A DNA stretch of 5,984 nucleotides from Oscillospiraceae bacterium (GTDB lineage Bacteria; Bacillota; Clostridia; Oscillospirales; Ruminococcaceae). The stretch lies in NCBI GenBank assembly GCA_014796735.1, contig JAAVIG010000138.1, positions 1 to 5,984 on the forward strand. The letters run 5' to 3'. The translations under genes were made by a program, and so were the position numbers. Each line of letters starts with the position of its first letter. Position 1 is the stretch's first letter. A model generated the notes under the pieces. The model did not search any database. It was not told the origin of the DNA and was given only the letters and a program-made list of their open reading frames with translations. Below are positions 1 through 4,148 of this stretch, piece by piece.

Positions 1-1
1 A

Positions 2-439
2 GATGCAAAAATCGATAAAAACAACAGAAAGCAGCTGTGGCTGCAGCTGCTTAAAGCGGAAACAGAGGAGGACTTGACTATGCTGACAGAAACAGGAGTA
101 CCCGAAATACAAAAAGCGGTCGTAATTCTTCACCAGATGAGCGCGGACGAGGAAATGCAGGAAATAGCGAGACTTCGCGAAAAAGCGATTCGCGACGAGG
201 AGTCGGCTAAGGATTATTATAGGAGAACCGCATTGGCAGAAGGTTTGGAGGAAGGTATAAGGCAGGGCATGGAGAAAGGCATGGAGAAAGGCATGGAGAA
301 AGGCATGGAGAAAGGCATGGAGAAAGGCATGGAGAAAGGCAGAGCGGAAGGCAAAGAAATCGAAAGGCAAGAAACCATAGAGAGAATGCGCAGAGCAGGA
401 TTTACCGAAGAGCAGATCAAAGCTATCTATAATTCCTAA
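2..439 (+). CDS. Rpn-family PD-(D/E)XK nuclease / transposase-like protein, C-terminal part (5' end outside window)
   Basis: The frame is open from base 2 to the TAA at 437-439, so the N-terminal nuclease domain lies left of the window. The visible 145 residues begin in a segment typical of the family (KQLWLQLLKAETEEDLTML, then GVPEIQKAVVIL and ARLREKAIRDEESA). They continue into a charged helical tail with six identical GMEK repeats and end in a short helix pair (MRRAGFTEEQIKAIYN), also typical of these tails. Rpn proteins are predicted DNA endonucleases; E. coli members promote RecA-independent recombination and act as phage-defence toxins. No catalytic residue is visible here. The TTG at 74 or ATG at 80 is not the true gene start, because family-like sequence continues upstream in frame. 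No clear terminator follows before the hydrolase. The family call rests on recognising the C-terminal pattern only. Confidence 0.82.
   Translation, partial: DAKIDKNNRKQLWLQLLKAETEEDLTMLTETGVPEIQKAVVILHQMSADEEMQEIARLREKAIRDEESAKDYYRRTALAEGLEEGIRQGMEKGMEKGMEKGMEKGMEKGMEKGRAEGKEIERQETIERMRRAGFTEEQIKAIYNS
66..82 (+). promoter_or_regulatory. Internal Shine-Dalgarno and in-frame ATG inside the Rpn-type gene
   Basis: AGGAGG at 66-71 lies 8 nt before an in-frame ATG at 80-82, close to ideal for initiation in a Firmicute, yet it sits inside the open frame of the nuclease gene. Initiation here would give a 119-residue C-terminal protein containing the GMEK repeats. The TTG at 74 is only 2 nt from the motif and a poor start. 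The Glu-Glu pair that encodes the motif may be under protein-level constraint, so the match could be partly fortuitous. Confidence 0.5.
266..337 (+). repeat. Six perfect 12-bp tandem repeats (GGCATGGAGAAA) coding (GMEK)6
   Basis: Six consecutive units, starting at 266, 278, 290, 302, 314 and 326, are identical to the base. Degenerate related units follow (ggcagagcggaa, ggcaaagaaatc). Identity at silent positions points to recent expansion by slippage or unequal recombination. The 12-bp unit keeps the frame, so copy-number change would lengthen or shorten the tail helix rather than switch the gene off. Units two to six each carry an ATG preceded by GGAG at 6-nt spacing. Confidence 0.97.
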
Positions 440-531
440 ACATAGCATTTGAATATTAAACTGTTTTTATATAGTAAATTAAATCCCAAAAATAAATAAC
501 TGTAAAATCATAATAAGGAATAACAGTAAAA

Positions 532-1484
532 ATGAACAAAGCAAGAAAACAAATTATCGAAAGCAGCGAAATATCCGAGGTCAGAGAGGTCAATTTAGGC
601 GGTTTCACTCAAAAGATAATGCTTGACGGAAAAAAGAAAAGCAACCCCGTTGTGATTTGTCTCCACGGAGGCCCCGGGTCGCCTATTCCCTTTTCGGTGG
701 GGAGCAGAGGAATGTTCCCCGAGATCACCGAAAAGCTTACATTAGTCTGCTGGGATCAGTTAGGCTGCGGTGTAAATAACCGTCCTATCGACGATTCCTT
801 TAAAATAGAAAGCTTTGTGGAAATGACAAGGGGCTTGGTGAAAGAAACGCGAAAGCTCTTTCCCGACAATAAGCTTTACCTTTTCGGCATGTCATGGGGA
901 AGCATGCTTGCCGCTTTGACCGCCGCGGAGGAAGCGCCCTTGATTGACGGCGTTGTTACATACGGTCAGGTGCTTTGCGATATGACTTTTAACGAAGAGG
1001 TTTACGGCGCGCTGGAAAACTCAAAAATGCCTGCGGGCAAAAAGAAAAAGCTTGCCGAAATGAAAAAAACACACAGCACCCAAAACGCAATGGAGATAAT
1101 GGGTTATATAAGAAAATATACCGAGGGCTACATCTGCAAATCGGGAAAAGGCCTGCCTGTCGGCGTCATGCTGTCGGGCTTGCTTGGCAGCCCAGATTAC
1201 CGCTTTAAGGATTTTAAGGCGGTAATGATAAACGGTTATATGAAAAACCGCTCCCTTATAAAAGAGCTGTTGGAGCTTGATCTGCACGATACTTTTTCAA
1301 AAATCAAGATACCCTATAAATTATTCAGGGAGATACCGATATAGTTACCTCCACAAGGACGATAGAAAATTTTCTCTCGGAAAACGAAAACGAAAATATC
1401 AGGTTTGTGAAGATAAAAAACAGCGGGCATATGGGGAGTGAGGAGGCTATGGAGAGGATTATTGAGGAGATTGTTAAGATGTGA
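532..1484 (+). pseudogene. Alpha/beta hydrolase, proline-iminopeptidase-like, frameshifted near 1327
   Basis: The ATG at 532 is preceded by AAGGA at 515-519 (12-nt spacing). Residues 39-49 show the beta strand and HGGPG oxyanion motif (45-49). WDQLGCG follows at 74-80, and the nucleophile elbow GMSWGS at 119-124 has Ser121 as nucleophile. The frame stops at 1342-1344 after KLFREIPI. Shifting at about 1327 restores a good family C-terminus: GDTDIV from 1329, then TIENFLSE, then SGHMGSEE, ending at TGA 1482-1484. One missing base (for example TTC CAG GGA read as TTC AGG GA) explains it. With the shift repaired the protein would be about 317 residues. The lost part holds the presumed catalytic Asp (GDTD) and His (SGHM), so the truncated 270-residue product should be inactive. 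Such enzymes are cytoplasmic serine hydrolases acting on small peptides or esters; the substrate is unknown. A sequencing error is possible. Confidence 0.85.
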
Positions 1485-1489
1485 GTAAT

Positions 1490-1538
1490 AAAAAAGGCTT
1501 GTTGCTTATGACTTTTGTCATTTGCGGTAGCCTTTTTT
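1490..1538 (+). terminator. Rho-independent terminator hairpin after the hydrolase (copy 1 of a repeated type)
   Basis: The stem GGCT-TGTTGC pairs with GCGGTAGCC, with a bulge and G-U pairs. An upper stem ATGAC/GTCAT closes a TTTT loop, and six T follow at 1533-1538. It starts 6 nt after the repaired stop of the hydrolase. The A-tract before the stem could give some termination on the other strand. About 37 of 43 aligned positions match the reverse complement of the hairpin at 3113-3160. Confidence 0.85.
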
Positions 1539-1607
1539 AATCAACCGATATATTATGTAAAAATGCTTCTTTTTTGTTCTTCTTGTTTTTTCATTTTCAT
1601 TCTTTCT

Positions 1608-1859
1608 TTACATTTTCTTTGCTAATAACCAATAAATATAAAATAACACAATATAAATGGGGGCGTATGTGCTTTACGGAATCAAACATGGAAGAAAGTA
1701 TTCCCATGCAATCCCCCAGCAAATCATTATAAATAACAAATCCGACAGCTTTTGCAAAATCCTGCGATTTCCAAGCAGCAGTATTAAATTTATGTAAGCG
1801 GGGAATGCTATACCGCAGACTATATCGCTCAAATAGCATTGACAAAAATATTTCAGCAC
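1608..1859 (-). pseudogene. Probable remnant of a small clostridial integral membrane protein gene
   Basis: On the minus strand the frame beginning at GTG 1859 reads SDIVCGIAFPAYINLILLL, then a basic GNRR loop and LLFIMICWGIAWEYFLPCLIP, then a TAA at 1674-1676. The same frame continues past that stop as STYAPIYIVLFYIYWLLAKK to a TAA at 1608-1610. The pattern (SD..CGI.FPAYINL, WEY..P...P.S, then a closing YWLL.KK helix) resembles short polytopic proteins in clostridia; I recall the pattern but cannot name a family. The usual N-terminal helix is missing: a TAG at 1893-1895 closes the frame upstream. The closing helix looks several residues short. No ribosome binding site precedes the GTG. Overlapping frames have no family-like content. 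I read this as a decayed gene with an N-terminal loss, an in-frame stop and possibly a small internal deletion. It could also be chance hydrophobic coding in AT-rich DNA. Confidence 0.45.
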
Positions 1860-1900
1860 TTGTATTTTTATAATTTTATTATAATAAATGTTCTACAAAT

Positions 1901-2809
1901 TTATCTAATATATGAACCACAAACTCCAATATCAATACCATCTTTATCTGTCAACTTATATGCAGAATCAAATCCTTTCACTTTATAAACTTCTGCTTCG
2001 TAACCAACAGGCGGCAATAACTCAACAGGGTTTGTTATTGTATAAATTACACCTTTAACAACACCAACATGTGCTACTTCAATACTAAACCAGCAATCAT
2101 TCGGTAACAACATATCCAAATTGTTTGTCAAATTGGATATGAAAAATTTATAGCTTTCGTCAAGTGAATCATCTAACTCATCTTTGTCATCAACTTTTAT
2201 TTTTAATAAACTTCCATTAGTTTTTTCACCGGTTATCGTTGTTTTACAAAAATCATCATAACCTGCCATAAAAAAGTCGGAAAGACACATATTGCAAATA
2301 TTTGAAATGATTTTTGCCTTATCTTGTAAATCGGCATAAATGATTTTCCTAATTTTATTTTCAATTTCTTCACTATCTGTGTTTTCATATCCCCGTTCCA
2401 ACACTTCAACCGCTTTATCCATATCTCCCAACCCAAAATAAATTTCGGCAAGCTCTATGTAAGCATCAACATTCTTAGGCTCAATTTCCAAAACCTTTTG
2501 AATCTCAACAATTGCCTGCTCATAATTCATCTCTTTTAAATATCTGTCCGCCAGCTGAAGCGTATCTGTGGTGCTTATCGAAATGGAAGAACCGTTTATC
2601 GATGTAATAGCAGCAACTATGCCGCCGACAATAAGTATGACGGCTATAATTGCTGTTATTGTGATTTTTTTCTTGGTAAAAAAGTTTTTTTGAGGCACTT
2701 TTTTATCGTTGATTATGGGAGTGGTATTTTCAACCCTGTACTCCGCGCCGCAAAGAGGACATCCGCTTGTATTTTCGGGGAGTTTCGCTCCGCATCTTTG
2801 ACAGTACAT
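1901..2809 (-). CDS. Membrane-anchored zinc-ribbon protein with TPR repeats
   Basis: The start is set at ATG 2809 rather than the in-frame ATG 21 bp upstream, because GGAGGTG sits just before 2809 and zinc-ribbon proteins of this kind begin MYCxxCG. The product has 302 residues. A zinc ribbon has Cys3, Cys6, Cys17 and Cys20 (CX2CX10CX2C). A Lys-rich segment precedes one transmembrane helix at about 49-71. Two TPR-like helical pairs follow at about 83-147 (YEQAIVEIQKVLEIEPKN and the repeat ending DKAVEVLERGYE). The remaining 155 residues match nothing I recognise. By the positive-inside rule the ribbon is cytoplasmic and the TPR plus C-terminal domain extracellular. That suggests a binding or scaffold role, not an enzyme; the partner is unknown. 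It is transcribed from a consensus promoter overlapped by the operators of the divergent repressor. It is visibly more AT-rich than ypeB. Confidence 0.9.
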   Translation of the reverse strand: MYCQRCGAKLPENTSGCPLCGAEYRVENTTPIINDKKVPQKNFFTKKKITITAIIAVILIVGGIVAAITSINGSSISISTTDTLQLADRYLKEMNYEQAIVEIQKVLEIEPKNVDAYIELAEIYFGLGDMDKAVEVLERGYENTDSEEIENKIRKIIYADLQDKAKIISNICNMCLSDFFMAGYDDFCKTTITGEKTNGSLLKIKVDDKDELDDSLDESYKFFISNLTNNLDMLLPNDCWFSIEVAHVGVVKGVIYTITNPVELLPPVGYEAEVYKVKGFDSAYKLTDKDGIDIGVCGSYIR

Positions 2810-2838
2810 GTTTTTCACCTCCAAATTCATTTAGAAAA

Positions 2839-2855
2839 TATACCAATTTGGGATA
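2839..2855. promoter_or_regulatory. Secondary operator, degenerate copy of the palindrome
   Basis: TATACCA-ATT-TGGGATA has the same arms and 3-bp centre as the primary operator, with one mismatch in the right arm. Its centre is 24 bp from the primary centre, slightly over two helical turns, so two dimers could sit on nearly the same face. It covers the predicted start of the minus-strand transcript. Confidence 0.6.
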
Positions 2856-2858
2856 TTT

Positions 2859-2883
2859 AGATTATACCATATTGGTATAATCT
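2859..2883. promoter_or_regulatory. Primary operator: 25-bp perfect palindrome
   Basis: Arms of 11 bp (AGATTATACCA and TGGTATAATCT) flank a 3-bp centre at 2870-2872. The palindrome covers the -10 elements of both divergent promoters. Its position beside an XRE-type regulator gene makes it the natural autoregulatory operator. Part of the symmetry follows from two opposed TATAAT boxes, but the ACCA/TGGT core is not explained by that. Confidence 0.75.
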
Positions 2884-2889
2884 TGTCAA
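2861..2889 (-). promoter_or_regulatory. Perfect consensus sigma-A promoter of the zinc-ribbon/TPR gene
   Basis: Read on the minus strand, TTGACA (2889-2884) is followed after exactly 17 bp by TATAAT (2866-2861), with a TG extension before the -10. Expected transcription start is near 2854, giving a leader of about 45 nt to ATG 2809. The spacer and -10 lie within the 25-bp palindrome, so a bound repressor would exclude RNA polymerase. Confidence 0.85.
2873..2881 (+). promoter_or_regulatory. Extended -10 promoter of the XRE repressor gene
   Basis: TGGTATAAT is an exact extended -10 element (TATAAT at 2876-2881) on the plus strand. No good -35 is present at 17 bp. Transcription would begin near 2888, only about 6 nt before the GTG at 2894. 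It lies inside the same palindrome as the opposing promoter, so the two should compete and share repression. Confidence 0.6.
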
Positions 2890-2905
2890 GGGGGTGAAAA
2901 AAATT
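2888..2905 (+). promoter_or_regulatory. Ribosome binding site that conflicts with the GTG start and favours ATT
   Basis: AAGGGGGTGA (2888-2897) matches the AAGGAGGTGA consensus with one base difference. It includes the GTG at 2894-2896 itself. Normal spacing (about 8 nt after the G run) points to the in-frame ATT at 2903-2905. AUU starts are rare but known, as in infC. Confidence 0.4.
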
Positions 2906-3112
2906 TTCAGATTAAAAGAACTACGTGAAAAAAAGAAAATGTCACAAGTACGTCTGGCGATTGAGCTTGATCTAAATCAAAACTCCATCTCACGTTATGA
3001 AAACGGCGAACGTGAAGCAGATTACAAAACGCTGATAGCAATAGCGGATTTTTTTCAGGTTTCGATCGACTATCTCTTGGGACGCACCGATAATCCCAAC
3101 ATAAACAAATAG
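2894..3112 (+). CDS. XRE/Cro-type helix-turn-helix transcriptional regulator
   Basis: The 72-residue product is a single Cro/C1-type HTH domain. It runs RLKELREKKKMSQ (helix 1), VRLAIELDLNQNSISRYENGERE (the HTH proper, with SISRYENG as recognition helix), then the family end ADFFQVSIDYLLGRTD. No second domain is present, so it is probably a small DNA-binding dimer. Two related palindromes lie immediately upstream and overlap its own promoter and that of the divergent zinc-ribbon/TPR gene, so repression of both is likely. The start is uncertain. GTG 2894 overlaps the ribosome binding site (AAGGGGGTGA, 2888-2897) with no spacing, whereas the in-frame ATT at 2903 is about 8 nt after the G run and gives a 69-residue protein beginning (M)FRLKELRE. 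A phage-type repressor is possible, but no phage genes are seen. Confidence 0.9.
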   Translation: MKKIFRLKELREKKKMSQVRLAIELDLNQNSISRYENGEREADYKTLIAIADFFQVSIDYLLGRTDNPNINK

Positions 3113-3160
3113 AAAAAAGGCTGCTGCAATTGACCAAAAAGTCAAAAGCAACAGTCCTTG
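3113..3160 (-). terminator. Terminator hairpin of the NlpC/P60 lipoprotein gene (copy 2 of a repeated type)
   Basis: On the minus strand the stem GGACTGTTGC pairs imperfectly with GCAGCAGCC, and an upper stem TTGAC/GTCAA closes the loop. Six T follow (3118-3113). It starts 15 nt past the lipoprotein stop. It begins directly after the stop of the convergent XRE gene, so it may also end that transcript, though the plus-strand T run is poor. Confidence 0.8.
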
Positions 3161-3174
3161 ATTTATATATTACT

Positions 3175-3819
3175 TTACGACAAACTGACCCCCGTCACAA
3201 AAGTCCCCTTCCAATAATCCGAGCTTATATCCGCGATCTTCACCGTCTGCCCCGGCATAGGCGAATAGATCATCTGCCCCCCGCCTATATAAATACCCCC
3301 GAAATCGGGATTACCGCTGTCGGCGGTGCTGAAAAAAGCCAGATCGCCGCTTTTCAGCTCGTCATAGCCTATATGCGTCCCCATTGCGGCCTGATCCCGA
3401 GTAAGGCGAGGACAGGTTATAAAGCCGTTTTCGCGCAAAACGTAGTATATAAATCCCGAATTGTCAAACCCCTCCGAGGGAGACGCTCCGTTTTCGGCAA
3501 AAGGTATGCCTATAAGAGCCTCCGCCGTCTGTACCACCTGATTTTCGTTATCTATGGGATCGTCCTCTGTTGTCTGCTCGGTGGCTTCGGTGATGATAGA
3601 TGTTTCCGTGTTTGGATCGGTCACGGTAATTTTATCCACGTTGTCGGTACTCGGGGCGGTGTTTTCGGTATCGGAAGCCTCAGAGCCGCTTGTGTCGGAA
3701 GCATCGCTTAAAATACCGCTGTCCTGTGTATTGTCGTTCTCGTCATCGACCTTGCCGCAAGCAGAAAGAATAAGCGCAAGACTAAGCAGCAGGGCAATAA
3801 CATCAATTGTCTTTTTCAT
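3175..3819 (-). CDS. Lipoprotein with NlpC/P60-like domain lacking the catalytic Cys and His
   Basis: Residues 1-21 form a lipoprotein signal (MKK, hydrophobic core, LSAC), with Cys21 as the lipidated residue. A linker at about 22-92 is rich in Ser, Thr, Asp and Glu and probably spans the wall. Residues 94-214 match the NlpC/P60 fold in order: AEALIGIPF, the nucleophile region EGFDNSGFIYYVL, CPRLTRDQAAMG, L-SGDLAFF, then FGGIYIGGGQMIYSP. Active members, which cut cell-wall peptides, have FDCSG and HVGIYIG. Here the nucleophile position is Asn120 (codon AAT) and the His position is Phe173, so hydrolase activity is not expected. A wall-binding or regulatory role is inferred. The sequence is otherwise intact, which argues against random decay. 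AAGGAG at 3835-3840 lies 15 nt before the ATG, longer than usual, but a stop codon in frame excludes an earlier start. Confidence 0.9.
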   Translation of the reverse strand: MKKTIDVIALLLSLALILSACGKVDDENDNTQDSGILSDASDTSGSEASDTENTAPSTDNVDKITVTDPNTETSIITEATEQTTEDDPIDNENQVVQTAEALIGIPFAENGASPSEGFDNSGFIYYVLRENGFITCPRLTRDQAAMGTHIGYDELKSGDLAFFSTADSGNPDFGGIYIGGGQMIYSPMPGQTVKIADISSDYWKGTFVTGVSLS

Positions 3820-3918
3820 GATTTATATTATCTTCTCCTTACAAGATACCGCACATTTTTCCAATTCATAAAAGTTTGTCTTTTTAACCATTTTAACTAT
3901 TATATATCTATAACATGT

Positions 3919-3947
3919 ATTTTACTTGCAAAAATAAAAAAAGTCAA
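3919..3947 (-). promoter_or_regulatory. Sigma-A promoter of the NlpC/P60 lipoprotein gene
   Basis: On the minus strand TTGACT (3947-3942) and TAAAAT (3924-3919) are separated by 17 bp. Transcription would start near 3912, leaving a leader of about 90 nt before ATG 3819. No riboswitch-like structure was recognised in the leader. Confidence 0.65.
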
Positions 3948-3982
3948 GTGAAAATAATCTTATTTTGCGTTTTTAACAAATT

Positions 3983-4010
3983 AGGGACTGCAAATACAGT
4001 CCCTTTTGTT
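3983..4010 (+). terminator. Orphan terminator-like hairpin on the plus strand
   Basis: AGGGACTG (3983-3990) and CAGTCCCT (3997-4004) form a perfect 8-bp stem with a 6-nt loop, followed by TTTGTTATTTTTTT. It is shaped for plus-strand transcripts, but the nearest upstream plus-strand gene is the XRE regulator, some 870 bp away. On the minus strand the tail (AATTTGTT) is weak, although the hairpin is downstream of ypeB and could assist its termination. Confidence 0.7.
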
Positions 4011-4059
4011 ATTTTTTTGCCAAATCCTGTGAAAAAATGCAAATCTTTGTCACTTATAC

Positions 4060-4147
4060 CAATCCCTTTTTAAACTGACGTAATACCCACAGTTTAAAAA
4101 GGGATTGCACCCGAAACACTAATCCAACAGTTTTAAAAGGGATTAGT
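4060..4147. repeat. Cluster of palindromic REP/MITE-like repeats downstream of ypeB
   Basis: CAATCCCTTTTTAAACTG (4060-4077) and its perfect reverse complement (4090-4107) form an 18-bp inverted repeat around a 12-nt loop. A third, slightly altered unit, CAGTTTTAAAAGGGATT, lies at 4128-4144, and its resemblance to the second unit extends upstream (TAATaCCcACAG versus TAATCCaACAG). The third unit is also flanked by ACTAATCC/GGATTAGT (4118-4125 and 4140-4147), forming its own hairpin. The cluster ends 2 nt from the ypeB stop codon, so it may double as transcript end or 3' stabiliser. No transposase is present. Confidence 0.8.
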
Positions 4148-4148
4148 A

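Larger units (their letters stand above)
1485..1900. other. AT-rich 416-bp stretch without an intact gene
   Basis: Apart from the terminator at 1490-1538 and the probable gene remnant on the minus strand (1608-1859), nothing further could be supported. A T-rich run at 1560-1620 has no clear hairpin. No terminator was recognised for the zinc-ribbon/TPR gene, whose stop codon is at 1901-1903 on the minus strand. Confidence 0.6.
3820..4148. other. 329-bp intergenic region between the lipoprotein gene and ypeB
   Basis: It holds the lipoprotein promoter (3919-3947), a plus-oriented terminator-like hairpin (3983-4010) and a palindromic repeat cluster (4060-4147). The rest is AT-rich, without a supportable reading frame. 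Confidence 0.7.

Noticed and set aside
266..337. CRISPR-like repeat array
   Set aside because: Units are 12 bp with no spacers and lie in a coding frame.
217..420. Minus-strand frame coding a Pro-Phe-Ser-Met repeat peptide
   Set aside because: It is the antisense shadow of the GMEK repeat array, with no ribosome binding site and no family resemblance.
1597..1845. 82-codon minus-strand frame
   Set aside because: It overlaps the membrane-gene remnant in another frame; the family-like residues are in the 1674/1608 frame.
1490..3160. Composite transposon or invertible segment bounded by the two hairpin repeats
   Set aside because: There is no recombinase or target duplication, and each repeat is explained as the terminator of its neighbouring gene.
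3130..3711. 193-codon plus-strand frame opposite the NlpC/P60 gene
   Set aside because: The opposite strand has a lipobox, an NlpC/P60 domain, a promoter and a terminator. This frame has no recognisable domain and begins inside the terminator hairpin.
3554..3871. Hydrophobic plus-strand frame antisense to the lipoprotein
   Set aside because: Its Ser/Val-rich content is the reverse reading of the Asp/Thr/Ser linker codons.
4055..4062. TTATACCA, matching an operator half-site (also TGGTATAA at 5583-5590)
   Set aside because: Only half-sites occur, without the partner arm. The second is explained as an extended -10 element, and chance matches are expected in AT-rich DNA.
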